From: Eretmocerus hayati
Taxonomy: Eukaryota > Arthropoda > Insecta > Hymenoptera > Aphelinidae
DNA length: 64,000 bases
Direction of reading: 5' to 3'
Assembly (NCBI GenBank): GCA_029851415.1
Contig: CM056742.1
Coordinates: 77,924,748-77,988,747 of the forward strand
Shown here: one piece after another, positions 8,552-19,148 of the stretch
How the letters are laid out: each line of letters begins with the position of its first letter
Numbering within the stretch: position 1 is the stretch's first letter
Program-made: the position numbers and the translations under genes
Notes under the pieces: model-generated
The model's database searches: none
What the model was told of the DNA's origin: nothing
What the model saw: only the letters and a program-made list of their open reading frames with translations

Positions 8552-9253
8552 TTACTGAACTGTCTTTGCCACCATATTATACTTAAGATATGCCATAAAC
8601 TGTACACCTCTCAAAGCACACTTGTATTGAGTGTTATCATGATAAGGGCAATCTGAATATCCGTAATCGTCGCTATAATAATCCATCAAGGTAAAATCAC
8701 GCTCGGTGTATATATTCCTCATAATAAACTTTGGGTTATTCACAAAGAATATTGGCAGAATATTCTGTAGCCAGCGCTTTTTTTCTTCTGAAGAGACGTA
8801 AACGCATGTTGCTCTATTTGTCAACCAAGCCTCTTCACAGATTCTTCCAATCAGTTTATTTTTCGAGATCCAAGGTTTATTTCCTTTGCTCCATTCCAAA
8901 TTATGCTCATAATTGGTTGCGTATCGCGCCCTCCGAGAATCCCTCCATGACAAGTCTGCGAATTCGAAAGGTGGATCGAATAAATAGTGAGTCAATCCAG
9001 TTTCATCTCCATCACAATAGCGAGCATAATTGAGTATAGCAGCTTCCTTCACTATGAAAGTTTTGCCACCGGCGACAAATCCCTCGAAATCGATGAAAAT
9101 GATGTTTGGTTCGATGTCAATCTGTTGATCTGTGTGTGCTATAAATAGCGGGGATTCTGGGTTGCCAAACCGATCGAAAGATATCTCGTTCCCTTCTTCT
9201 TCTTCTTCTTCTTCTTCTTCTTCTTCTTCTGATCCCTCTCCTCCTTCATGCTC
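8552..9253 (-). CDS. Putative DEDD-type exonuclease-like protein
   Basis: Open from 9253 to 8552 (233 codons) but without an ATG: a TAG at 9254-9256 precedes it in a CAATTAG context that looks like a splice acceptor. A Glu run from a GAA repeat (9197-9235) is followed by IIFIDFEGFV, a D-x-E motif like exonuclease motif I of DEDD enzymes, then FIVKEAAIL, WRDSRRARYATNYEHN, CVYVSS, YSDCPYHDN and CALRGVQ. The FIDFEGF...FIVKE pattern recurs in many arthropod transposon-linked proteins. Nuclease activity is an inference from that one motif. Copy 2 (48969-49530) has a stop and lacks the N-terminus. Confidence 0.5.
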   Translation of the reverse strand, partial: EHEGGEGSEEEEEEEEEEEEGNEISFDRFGNPESPLFIAHTDQQIDIEPNIIFIDFEGFVAGGKTFIVKEAAILNYARYCDGDETGLTHYLFDPPFEFADLSWRDSRRARYATNYEHNLEWSKGNKPWISKNKLIGRICEEAWLTNRATCVYVSSEEKKRWLQNILPIFFVNNPKFIMRNIYTERDFTLMDYYSDDYGYSDCPYHDNTQYKCALRGVQFMAYLKYNMVAKTVQ

Positions 9254-9278
9254 CTAATTGATACAAATTCAGACCGAT

Positions 9279-10502
9279 TCAAATTACTTTGTGCACAATA
9301 TTGGTCATCGGACTATACTCTATGATTTTATCGTGTAGAATCAAGCAGTAAGCGCATGTATCCTTGGGTATATTCCCAGTGCAATTAAATTCCAATCGAA
9401 TATCTACTACAGCATTCTTGAGGGACTCGACCTGGCGCGAGCAATCGATCACGACGAAGGGATAGTTTCTCTCGAAATCGTTCCTTTTGAAAAAGATCAC
9501 ATCATCCGCGGTATTATAGAAAGATCTCCGGAATGATTTGTACATCTGGTATAGAAGAGAAGTATTTTTTCCCGATGTCCAATCGATATTCATCGATTCG
9601 TATGGATAGATTTCCGAGTTCAGAAAGAGTTTCATGTTTGAAATTTTGTAATGGTCAAAGCGCGTTGCGTACGATTTTTTATTATTCTTGCGCAGAGTCT
9701 GTAGAGCCAGTATCACGTATCTCGGTTTCTCCAACTGATTCGTGGATTTTACTGCCCACACTTGCTTGTCAGTCTCTTGCAACATTAGACACTCGATCAA
9801 GTCCCAAGATCTAAAGTGAATCCGTACAAATGCATTCCTTTCCACAATTTTAAGCATATTTAATTTGACTTTATCATTAAGAATGACATGTGGAACACAC
9901 CACTGTACTCGAGTCAACTTCACGACAGGATTGCAATTGTCTTTTGTGACAACAAAACAATTATTGTCCGATTTGGCTCTAATCATGATCAATTCATGCT
10001 TCGAGGGGATGATTATTTTCCTGTAATCATCGCAAAACCCCAAGAGTCTGTGCAAAGGTAGGCAAAAATTGAACTTGTGACCCGGATCTATGGTAAAATT
10101 ATTCGAATCCCACACTTCACTCGACGCAGAAGCTTCTTCTTGAGGTGATAGTGACAAGTAATACTTGAGAGTTGACGTTATACCAACATTTTTTATTCCA
10201 TCAATTTCTACGCCATCGAGTTCATAGTTGATTTCGTTGAATAAATACGAGACAGAATTATTGACAGCCACAATGTGGTCTTCATTTTCGAAATCTATTG
10301 TGCCTTCGATGTAAAGATAGCTTTGACTTGGCAATAAGTATAAATCGTTTGAATTTATAACGATCCTGATTTCGTCATTCAAATTCAGATTCATTGAATT
10401 GTGAGGTGAATAGAATCTCACGTCTCTCTTTGTGATGCTCTCATCCATTTGAGGTCGAGTGAGAATATCAAGTGGATTTCCCACGATTGCCATTGCTGCC
10501 AT
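9279..10502 (-). CDS. Major capsid protein (double jelly-roll, hexon-like)
   Basis: Forms the icosahedral shell of Polinton/adintovirus particles. 407 residues from the Met shared with copy 2 (MAAMAIVGNPLDI / MATMALAGNPLDI). Family signature near the N-terminus: DEIRIVINSNDLYLLPSQSYLYIEG, the conserved region that opens the first jelly roll, followed by a VSYLF..I.YELDGVEID block. The frame is uninterrupted in this copy. A TATATAAT box lies about 130-145 nt upstream (near 10640). The gene immediately follows the penton gene on the minus strand, the usual Polinton order. Copy 2 has stops and loses its C-terminus. Confidence 0.88.
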   Translation of the reverse strand: MAAMAIVGNPLDILTRPQMDESITKRDVRFYSPHNSMNLNLNDEIRIVINSNDLYLLPSQSYLYIEGTIDFENEDHIVAVNNSVSYLFNEINYELDGVEIDGIKNVGITSTLKYYLSLSPQEEASASSEVWDSNNFTIDPGHKFNFCLPLHRLLGFCDDYRKIIIPSKHELIMIRAKSDNNCFVVTKDNCNPVVKLTRVQWCVPHVILNDKVKLNMLKIVERNAFVRIHFRSWDLIECLMLQETDKQVWAVKSTNQLEKPRYVILALQTLRKNNKKSYATRFDHYKISNMKLFLNSEIYPYESMNIDWTSGKNTSLLYQMYKSFRRSFYNTADDVIFFKRNDFERNYPFVVIDCSRQVESLKNAVVDIRLEFNCTGNIPKDTCAYCLILHDKIIEYSPMTNIVHKVI

Positions 10503-10652
10503 ATTTGCGAACTCTGAAACCAAGCGATCGCAGAAAAGATACGTTGCGTTGACTAAGAACGTCACATTTTCTTAGGCACGAGATGGGTTTGGCTCTTGAT
10601 AGAACTCGTTTGCGAATGAGAGTTTGAGGTGAGTAAGCTGTATTATATATGA

Positions 10653-11405
10653 TCATTCCCTCCTCTTTTTCCTCAAATGAACGTTCAGTGTAATTTCTTC
10701 CCCGCGAAAATTCGCAATGTCCCCTTTCAGATCACAGATTGATATAACGATATTCTGTATTGTGCTAGCTCGAATCGGAAGGTATATCACGGAAGAAGGG
10801 ACTATAGTTATTTTATAGCCCACGGGTACCGACGGTGGAAACGTGAAAAGTGTGTGGCTCTCCTTCTCGTTCAAGTATGAACCTGTGACTATATTACGAT
10901 CAACTCGAATAACATTAGTTTTGATGATAGTTACTGGATAAGTGGACTCATGCCACTGCATCGATTTTAAAATCACACCAGATTCAGATTTCTTACAAAA
11001 TCCGAGTAAGGCTCCTATGTTATTTGGCTTGGAGAAATCAATGTCAAAATGACTGAACAATTCGGTTTTCAATGTATTTCTATCCCCCCTGATCGCTATC
11101 GGGTATTTTTCTTCTCTGTTTGCGAGTTTCCCGTTCGCGCTAACTACCACAGCACCGGCCCGTAAAGAGATAGCTGAACGCAAGTTCTCTTCAAGATCGG
11201 TCAGTTCATACGAACCGACTGGAATCTCCAACACTTGTCCATTTCCGTAATAAAATTTGTTGTTAGTCGCGTCAATGTTTGGAATAGTGTTGAATGTGCT
11301 GAAATTGATTAGACCCAATTCGTAGCTTTGTCCGTTTTCTATAGCTGGATAGAGAGTGTGCTCGAGAATCGACGAATGAGCCGATAACACGAAAGTGTAA
11401 GACAT
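10653..11405 (-). CDS. Minor capsid protein (penton-like single jelly roll)
   Basis: About 250 residues starting MSYTFVLSAHSSILE. The block YELGLINFSTFNTIPNID, followed by an IPVGSYEL segment and later LGFC, is the conserved pattern of Polinton/adintovirus minor capsid proteins that occupy the icosahedral vertices. The C-terminus is basic (KKRRE). Intact in this copy; copy 2 is split by a MITE. An upstream Met at 11444 is possible, but the copy 2 alignment supports 11405. Confidence 0.85.
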   Translation of the reverse strand: MSYTFVLSAHSSILEHTLYPAIENGQSYELGLINFSTFNTIPNIDATNNKFYYGNGQVLEIPVGSYELTDLEENLRSAISLRAGAVVVSANGKLANREEKYPIAIRGDRNTLKTELFSHFDIDFSKPNNIGALLGFCKKSESGVILKSMQWHESTYPVTIIKTNVIRVDRNIVTGSYLNEKESHTLFTFPPSVPVGYKITIVPSSVIYLPIRASTIQNIVISICDLKGDIANFRGEEITLNVHLRKKRRE

Positions 11406-11543
11406 GACTGATTCCTGTGGAGCACTGCTGTTATACTTATACATTCTCGCGGATTTTGACTCGGATGTTCAGAGGCAGTTCAATTATACATTCGAGCCCC
11501 TCTATGAACATGGTCATGATTAACATTGGACACTCAAATATAT

Positions 11544-11905
11544 TTATACATTCCCTTTGAGAAATTTTAGACATAATTACCCACAGTTACTCTGTCGATA
11601 GGTTTGTTCTTGACTTCGATTGTAAACTATCCGGGAATTGGGATCGCTCTTCTTGAAATATTGAATCAATTCGCGACACGGTTTCAAATTTCCAAACGAG
11701 TCATAGTAGGAAATGTGGTTGCCTCGTTTTTCACTGCCACCCAATGAGTACCCCTACCATTCCCGCATAGATTAACGATAAAATTCTCGTTGAATCTCGC
11801 AGGTGGTTGGGGCAAACTTGTGCGCGTAAAAACTCCTCTGGAATGTGGAATATTTCCGGCTGCCGCCATAATTTCACGGCCACTCATTCCCATCACTTTC
11901 GCCAT
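11544..11905 (-). pseudogene. Adenain-like maturation protease, inactivated
   Basis: Cleaves capsid precursors in related viruses. The catalytic His lies in GTHWVAV and the acidic residue in YYDSFG; the Gln and Cys region (SNCG..CLKFL) follows. Relative to copy 2 one base is missing near 11730, putting the His and the Cys in different frames, and a TAA falls two codons before the catalytic Cys position. Copy 2 keeps one frame through both motifs but has its own stop. The N-terminus (MSGREIM...RGVFTR..LPQPPARF) overlaps the end of the PLA2 gene by 13 nt. Length (~110 codons) is short for adenain, matching compact Polinton forms. Confidence 0.78.
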
Positions 11906-12558
11906 CTGTTTTTCCCCCGCTGATCGATGTAATCCACCCTCCCCCCCCCCCCCCTCCTGTGCGGATTCAAATATAGCCCTTTGCCTTCGAGAGCTTTGTT
12001 ATCCCTAATCATTTCGGCTAGTTGTTTGCGATTTGTGCGAACAGTGCTTACTGATTCTGCAACATTGGCAGCCCCACCAGCTAATGAACCCGATGCTCCA
12101 ATCGCAGCGAGTGCAGGTACAAGAAAGCCTCCACGTTTAGCAAGCAACAGGTCGCGCAGGGGTTGCTTGTACGGGGTCTTACTCTTTCTTCCTCTCTTAA
12201 CCTTTTTTCTCTTACCAATCCCCATGCCAAATCTTCTCTTAGCTCTCATCGCACTAGCTACACCAGAAGCTGCAAATTTTTCGAGAAAAGGGGTGCTTCT
12301 GTTTGCGGCACGTTTTTCGGCAGCGATTTGATGTTCTAAATCAGCTTGGTGACGTTTTGCAAGATCTTTTTCACGATGATAGGCTATGTCGTGGATCTTG
12401 GAAGCGTCGTCTAGGGGATTTATACCCTTGTCACCACGATCTAACCTAGTCTGGAGCTTGGTCCCAGGTCCGCAGTAATTATAAGACGGCAAATCAAGCT
12501 CGAACGGTAGATTATTAATGATTCGATTGATGAACCCTCTGCTTCGAATTGATGACAT
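11893..12558 (-). CDS. PLA2-domain virion protein with core-peptide tail
   Basis: 221 residues from the Met conserved in copy 2. Residues ~20-60 hold a parvovirus-type phospholipase A2 site: YNYCGPGTKL (calcium loop) and HDIAY (catalytic His-Asp), a domain used by related virions to breach endosomal membranes. The middle is strongly basic (KRKKVKRGRKSK), suited to DNA condensation. The tail KRGGFLVPALAAIG...GGAA followed by KGLYLNP is the conserved hydrophobic/basic signature of Polinton proteins likened to adenovirus pX/pVI. The gene is divergent from the ATPase across a 126-nt shared promoter. Confidence 0.82.
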   Translation of the reverse strand: MSSIRSRGFINRIINNLPFELDLPSYNYCGPGTKLQTRLDRGDKGINPLDDASKIHDIAYHREKDLAKRHQADLEHQIAAEKRAANRSTPFLEKFAASGVASAMRAKRRFGMGIGKRKKVKRGRKSKTPYKQPLRDLLLAKRGGFLVPALAAIGASGSLAGGAANVAESVSTVRTNRKQLAEMIRDNKALEGKGLYLNPHRRGGGGRVDYIDQRGKNRWRK

Positions 12559-12684
12559 TGACACTATACATGTCACCGGTTGGGAACACAACGAAAGACT
12601 GGAGAGCAAGCGCGTTAGAATAAGGTATTTATAGACCCTGACGAGTTCAAACATGCATAGTCGGGGTCGAAATCTCTTGCGACC
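12559..12684. promoter_or_regulatory. Bidirectional promoter between PLA2 gene and ATPase
   Basis: TATTTATA at 12626-12633 reads as TATAAATA on the minus strand and can serve either gene: it lies ~52 nt upstream of the ATPase ATG (12685) and ~68 nt upstream of the PLA2 ATG (12558). The same element is at 52777-52784 in copy 2. Confidence 0.6.
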
Positions 12685-14111
12685 ATGAAATTTGTGAAGC
12701 AGAGTGACGCTCACTCCGTTCCAAATGATTTAATTTTGGCAGAGGGAGAATCTGAGAAGAGCAAACGTCATGGAGAGCTTTTACCTAGTGCGATTCGTTG
12801 TTTAATTATCGGTTCATCTGGGAGTGGTCAAGACTAATCTACTTCTGAATCTCATCATCAACCCAAATGGACTCACATTTGATAACGTTTACATATATTT
12901 CAAGTCACTCCATCAGCCAAAATATCAATACTTGGAAAAAGTGACGAACAATTTAGTTGATGATGGGATAAATTACTTTACGTTCACAAATAATACGGAG
13001 ATAATCCAGCCTAACGAGGCCCAACCAGATTCCATTTTCATTTTTGATGACGTCTCGTGTCAGAACAAACGCATTGTGGCATCGTTTTTCTCTATGGGTA
13101 GACATGCAAAAGTGGATTCTTTCTACTTGCATCAGTCTTATGCATGCATACCAAAACTTCTGATACGAGACAACGCCAACTCGCTGATGATTTTCAATCA
13201 ATATATGATGGGAGGAACGGCCGAATTGCGAGGCATTCCTTATCGAAGCGAGATTTCTTGACAGAGCTTCCGTCACTCTGATTGTCTGGGGAACATACAT
13301 CCCCTATAGAGCCACAGAGCCATCGGGAAGATATCAAGAACCCAACTTCAATATCATCAATAGTCTCAAATGCAGAGCTGATGGTAGTTTCTATCCTTGT
13401 CTCTACACCGTACTAAATTATTCAAACTGTGAAAAAGATGTGTGATATTAAGTGTGTGTTTCGCCCTGGTCTCTCTCTTGGGCTCGTCAGTGAGACGAAG
13501 AGAGACCTGTCTCAGACACTATTGTAAATCGGGTGGATTGACATCAGGTTAAAGAATGGTTAACATCGGAATTTTTGTAAAACAACCATAAATTAAGGTT
13601 GCCATATAGTGATAAAGACACGAAGCAGATGTTAAGCTTCGAGTGGTAAACGACTTTATACGGCCTCATGTCGTTTGGTGGAATAACGAAAATTATACCC
13701 TCGCTATGTTTCAATATATGATGGGAGGAACGGCCGAATTGCGAGGCATTCCTTATCGAAGCGAGATTTCTTGACAGAGCTTCCGTCACTCTGATTGTCT
13801 GGGGAACATACATCCCCTATAGAGCCACAGAGCCATCAGGAAGATATCAAGAACCCAACTTCAATATCATCAATAGTCTCAAATGCAGAGCTGATGGTAG
13901 TTTCCATGATTCCTTGATTTTCAATCAAGATGAGGGGTTTCTAAAACATATATATCGAAACCATGTGAACTCAGATATGAATTTTAATGAGTTCAGAAAA
14001 ATATGCTCAGCATGTTGGAATGACAATAATGGATTCCTCACAATTGTCAAAGATGATCCACTGAATGAAGGGCGATATCGTCGAGGTATTAATGAGTTCA
14101 TCATCATTTGA
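12685..14111 (+). pseudogene. Packaging ATPase (FtsK/HerA type), disrupted
   Basis: Motor that loads DNA into capsids. Starts MKFVKQSDAHSVPNDLI and reaches GSSGSG, but one extra base at the Walker A lysine position (about 12829) shifts the frame. The rest of the domain continues from 12824 in another frame: Walker B-like FIFDDVSCQ (~13045), then SFFSMGRHAKVDSF. A 714-bp insertion (13201-13914) then splits it, and the C-terminal part resumes at 13928 (HIYRNHVNSDMNF...GFLTIVKDDPLNEGRYRRG) to 14111. Copy 2 (52835-53614) is intact and shows the normal length of 259 aa. Confidence 0.88.
13201..13914. mobile_element. 714-bp insertion with 194-bp direct repeats in the ATPase gene
   Basis: The inserted sequence is flanked by a 13-bp duplication TGATTTTCAATCA (13188-13200 and 13915-13927). 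It carries two direct repeats of 194 nt (13198-13391 and 13711-13904) differing at one base (13326 region G versus A), separated by 319 nt. No transposase is visible. A frame on the plus strand across 13262-13444 is open and reads DRASVTLIVWGTY..., but I do not recognise it. It could be a small LTR-like (TRIM) element, a retrotransposed duplication or a non-autonomous element. Confidence 0.65.
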
Positions 14112-14139
14112 GATAGTCAGTTGCGCATGGAACGTCATT

Positions 14140-15440
14140 ATGGTCAGAGTGAAAAGCATCCCCGTCAAGCGCGTGATACGGAGGCAAGACAAAAGAAAGA
14201 AGAAGAAGAAGAAGAATGTGTGCAGAAAAGGACTTTGCTCGCAGAATGATATTGTGAAACGAGGAATTGCTAAAACGAGCGAAATTATTCGGAAAAAACA
14301 TCGAGCTTTCAAGACTGGAAAGATCGAACATCGTAGTGAGAATGTCGAAAATTTGGCACCTCTTGTTGAACCGTTGGAGAGACTTGTCGTCAATACTCGA
14401 TCGCTGAGTCAGCTTGGCGACGACGTAAAATTGAAGAAAGAGGAATCTCAAAAAAAAGGGTTCTTCAATGCTGACAGTTCTCATGATGATATCTACGATA
14501 ACAATGATAATGACTACGAAAAAGTGACGGAGTCTTCGCGAAACCAAATTAAAGTTCGCGAATCACTCCCTCTAAGTGCGCGCGTCGGACATCCCTTATT
14601 AGCTCAAAGAGATTTGAATAAGTCATCAAGATTTGGCGAGGCACGCAATCATGACAACAACAGAAATTCTCGCGAATCGATTCAACATTCTTCGCCATTG
14701 GGTCAAAGTTCTTCGTTAAACATACCTTCAACTCCTCAAGACTTGCAAGACTCTAGCGTTCTGGAAAAATCGATGCAAGAAGTTATTGACAACCCGCACG
14801 AGTGGAACCAATATCTCAATTACTCTCATCAAAACTTGGGAGCTTTGTCACATAATTATATGACCCAATTCTTCACAAAAAGTACGTAGATAGATGGGGT
14901 GTACGGTCTTTTCTATGATAGGGATACCTTACAGCTTGGTTGCATGAAGCTCGATTTTGGGAAGGGTAATGATAAGATCTTGCTCAATGATAACATTGCT
15001 ATCCAAGGGACTCGCGGGCTATTAGAATTAATATTCAAATCACAGCCCAGAAACTACACCTCGCACGATCTCATGCAATATAAGAGGATTTTGGAGGCAG
15101 CGTCAGCGCATCGAATCAGGAATGATCGAGGCAGTAGGGTTAAGAGTAACAAAGGTTCAAAGTACAAAGATATTATCCAACCGTTGCTGAAAACATCTGA
15201 TGCAGCAAACCAATCGGGGGAAGGATTGAGAGTTTTGGTGGGAAAAGTTCGGGGGAACGATTCAATGACACTGCACGATGATACCACTTCTCCGGCTGAT
15301 TATGTGTACTGGAATAACGTAATGAGCTTGTCCAGAGATTAGAATTGCTGATTAGATCTACAGCAGCAGGCAATACAAGTTTAGAGAACGAAATATTGAA
15401 TATAATCGAGGAGTTGAAAGAGGGGGGGTACAAAGTATAA
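14140..15440 (+). pseudogene. Conserved Polinton protein of unknown function (PX-like), broken
   Basis: Starts MVRVKSIPVKRVIRR with a long Lys run, overlapping no other gene but lying just after the ATPase. The C-terminal half carries a block common in arthropod Polintons: a tyrosine-rich start, CMKLDFGKGNDKI, then TRGLLELIF, YTSHDLMQYKRIL, KYKDIIQPLL, and finally YVYWNN and NEILNIIEELKEGG. A TAG at 14887-14889 and a one-base loss near 15320 interrupt the frame. Its position between packaging ATPase and fibre-like gene and its basic N-terminus suggest a virion or DNA-associated protein, but this is an inference. Confidence 0.7.
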
Positions 15441-15520
15441 ATATGTTGAATTTCTTCGAACCTTGGTATTATTCATTTGAGATTGTGAGAAGGTGGACCT
15501 ATCCATAAAACCAAGTGAAG

Positions 15521-16564
15521 ATGATTGCGAGTGCGATAAAAAAACAATTTGTTCAATCTGGATCATCATCGAAACATGGTGACAAGATGGAGGATGAGGG
15601 GAAAATACTTGATGCAATGATTGGTAAGTCATCGATCTAGACGTGCTACAGTATCGGATGGTGAATATATGTCTAACCAAATTATTTTTCCTCTTTTTTC
15701 TCAGCGGATTTCAAAGATAAGAAAGCGTATTACGCCAGAGCAATGGATGAGCACGAAAAATTAAAAACTGAATTTGAATCGTTCACCAATGGCATTGTAT
15801 CAAAAATGCAAAACATCGAGAAGCAGAACCAGGATCGCGAGAAGAGAATGGATAGCTGTTATTTGAAATTCAAGAAAAATGGAGGCTTGTTACAAGATGC
15901 AAAGGATAAACTGATGCAAGCTGAAGTCGATAATTTATTCTACAAGAATCAAGTGAACGATTCTGTGAAACTGTTCACTGATCATGCTAAAATTTCTGGG
16001 GAGAAATTTTCAAAGATTGATGACAGAATTGAAGGATTGGAGGAGGAGATGGTGTACTTCATGGAACAGTATGAGAAAATTTCCAGGATTTGTGCAACAA
16101 CTGTTTCAGATTTCAAAAATCTCAAGGATTACATACAGGATGAGTTGGATGGAATTCATCGTATCGTTGCAGGTCACCTCACTGCAGAAATAATTGGGCT
16201 GAAACAAAAGACCAATGGTTTGGTCGAGAGATTGGATCGTGATATTGCCCATATGGATTTCGAATACAACGACACTCGAGCTTACATGGACGAATTGATT
16301 GATAGACAGGCCAAGATAATTAGCAACATCGCCGAGACCAAAAACGAGTTAGAAGAGGAGGACAGTACGATGAATGGTATCCTGGATACGTTCAAGGATC
16401 AATTGAAATCATTCGGAAAGACCATTGAATCGCTTCAAGATGAAATCAAGAAGGAGCCTCAAAATAATCAGAGCCTCGAAAGGAAAATTGATGATAACAT
16501 GAGAATAATTCGCGATGCTCTTGAGAAATTTTTAAAATTGGATATATTATCCAAAAACATTTGA
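15521..16564 (+). CDS. Fibre-like coiled-coil protein, one intron, ~320 aa
   Basis: Exon 1 is 15521-15623 and exon 2 is 15705-16564. The 81-nt intron has donor ATTG-GTAAGT and acceptor TTTTTTCTCAG; joining restores one frame, and the same intron is in copy 2 (58007-58083). After an N-terminus ending EGKILDAMI and a DFKDKKAYYARA segment, nearly the whole protein is charged heptad repeat with many Lys, Glu and Asp, predicted to be a long coiled coil. Located downstream of the capsid genes, it could form a trimeric fibre or a scaffolding rod; no sequence family is recognised. Intact here, with an early stop in copy 2. Confidence 0.7.
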
Positions 16565-18855
16565 AAAACTGAAATAATATCTTTTTGTGTAACTATAATC
16601 ATATGATCAATAAAACTTGGTACTACTACTAAGAAAGAAAAAAAATGTTTCAAGTCATTATTTCCCTCGGAAGAGAGAATGGCGCTCGACGCTTTTAATT
16701 GGTGGGTGGGTTTCTCATCAATGAATCAATGCATAACTATTCAACTCTCATTCATGTTCATGACAATTTTAAACGAAAGTCTCCATGAGCAAAAGTATTG
16801 ATGTGATTTTTGGATGTCACGCGTTTATCGTCAAATGGGTTTATAGCCAATTTTTTCTCACTAGTAGCGAACAAATGATGATTTTTCGACACTATATTTT
16901 TTTGGTCGCAGTACAAGTACTCTCTCTCAAATAAGCAACGTTTGTAGTCTTGAAAGCTGATTTTGTTCCTCAGCACGTTTCTGTTTATTCCTTTTCCCAC
17001 ATTTTTTTTCTTCTTCATTGTCCATCAGAATACTGTACGATTTCGATCGGATGAAAACAGCTTCTCGAATAATTCTGGGTCCATACTCAACTTTCATCAA
17101 TCCTAGAACTCGTTTATTCTGCGGAATGATCCCAAACTCGTTGTCGATTAGGAAATTACTTGTATCAAACCTTTCGCTATTATTTCTCACAATTTCAGCG
17201 TAAAAATCGCAAGAATCTAGCTTCAGGATCAGAGAGTCGGTGTCAGTATAGCAGAGCTTGCAACTTTCGGGATAATCTTTGAATTTTTCTTTCATGAATC
17301 CATAATAAAACTCATACATCAAATATTTTGAAAAATCGAGAATGGTTTGGCCAGCATATAATGGCTTACTCATGTGTATGCTAGTTTGAGATAGATCTAT
17401 AGAAACCAATTTTTTATCAAAGATCTTATTCTCTTGAATTGTGGAAGCGAGACATAAGACTCAACCCCATATCTACCTTTCCAACGTCTAACTAATTCCA
17501 AAATCATTCTATTGCGAATATTCCCCATGCACTTACCGAATACTGCATTATTCATTAGTTTAAACATATTAGCAGAGAAGGGGTCGGTGCTCTGCTGCCT
17601 CAGATGAGTGTTTAAATGGATGTAACTAGCCAACCAATCTTCCTGATCAAATTTCAGTATACACTTGATTTTCGGGCGCAATCCTGCCTTGATTGCTTGC
17701 TTCAGAACGCGATAATGTAAGATGTAGTTTTGTTTATCGTAAAGAGTAGCCATGAGCTTCTCATTGTCGTTTACACTATTCGCAGGCACAAGTTTCTCGC
17801 AACAGTAAGGAAAACTGGCGTGTAATTCGTGGAGCTCCTTAGCATAGACGAGATCCACCTCCAAAATATATCCTACATCCGATTCATCATCGATGGATAA
17901 CACATCAAATTCCGACACATCCTCGACTCACTCAAAACTCTGATATGGTAATTTGCAGCACATACTCCTTCCGTAGAAGTTATTGACGTCAAGGTACGCG
18001 ATTGTTGAGGTTGGCTGAGACGGATCGTGATCTTTCATATATTTATTATTAGCCTTAGCGTAATGCAAAGAAGCTTGACTCAGCCCCCCTCTAATATCTG
18101 CCTCGAAGAAAAGTATCATATCTATATCGGTTAATAGTTCTAATGTTACACCCGTTTTCGAAAGCATGACATCCATTGCGTAGCTTGGAAGTGTGCAATA
18201 AAGAGCGGGGTCCGAAGAATAGTTTTCTCGGCAGTTTTGTCGAAAGTTTTCGAAAATATCGCTCAAGAGGCACACATCTATCTTCAAATACAAATCAGAA
18301 TACTCCCCCAAATTTTGACAGTCAAATGTATTCCACACTTGACAAGCATGCGCGTAATCGGTCTCGGATATATCTGTATCCGTCAAAATATTGAAGAATT
18401 TGTCTCGTTCGGGCATATTTCTCTCCTTCAATCGCGAGAGGCTATTGACATGATCGTAGGGGAAAAACGATTTCTTCTCAACAAGTTTGAACACTTCCTG
18501 ATCCGTCATATTTTTTTTCATGGAAATTGCATCAATCTGATCGCGAAAATTACTGTACAGAATTTTTTGCGATGAGTCGGGAAGTAGCTCCCCAATGTCT
18601 CAAGCTTTTCGTTCAGGAATTTTATCGAATCTATGAAAGACAGACGTATCCGAGTTCCAGGTATCATTTTGAAAAAGCAGATGTAATTTTCTGTATTGCG
18701 AGGTATGACTTTGACCTCACCTGGGATGCTATTAGCAATACTTCTGATCAGTAGGTGCAGATCGTAATGGGCGCCATTTTGTATGATTATTGGAATGTTA
18801 TACACATTTCTGTAATTTAAATTGCAAAGCGAGTGGGCCGCTGACCGGAATTTAC

Positions 18856-18923
18856 CTGGAATAATAATCATTTGTCTATTTAATGATGTCACTCGAATAT
18901 TGGTCCGAAAAATTCTCCCTTAC
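18856..18923 (-). other. Intron in the polymerase gene
   Basis: 68 nt, donor TTTTCAG-GTAAGG and acceptor TATTCCAG. Joining gives HDHFSGK across the junction, a conserved polymerase segment. Copy 2 has a 65-nt intron at the identical position (63685-63749). Confidence 0.75.
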
Positions 18924-19071
18924 CTGAAAAATGATCATGAGCTCGAACGGGTCGATTATCACCATCTTTTTCTCTATCGAAAGGCTGACGACAGATGTGA
19001 CAGTAAGTACTGTTTTGAAATGCTTCCTCATCTTCCTCGGACATGACCAGTGGAATGTAGTTTTTGAGTTC

Positions 19072-19148
19072 CTGAGCATCGGTTGCGATTAGTAGAGGTA
19101 GAATAAGAAGAATGTGTGGAGGGAGCGAAAGAATAATCTGATACATAC
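19072..19148 (-). other. Intron in the polymerase gene
   Basis: 77 nt, donor GAGCAA-GTATGT and acceptor GATGCTCAG. Joining continues WFAQQLQ... into ELKNYIPL without a shift. Copy 2 has a 73-nt intron at the same site (63888-63960). Confidence 0.75.

Noticed and set aside
9199..9232. Tandem TTC repeat considered as CRISPR-like or regulatory
   Set aside because: Simple trinucleotide repeat encoding the Glu run of the exonuclease-like gene.
13544..13813. Minus-strand ORFs sharing MYVPQTIRVTEALS at 12953-13300 and 13544-13813
   Set aside because: The similarity is due to the 194-bp direct repeats of the insertion, not to a gene family.
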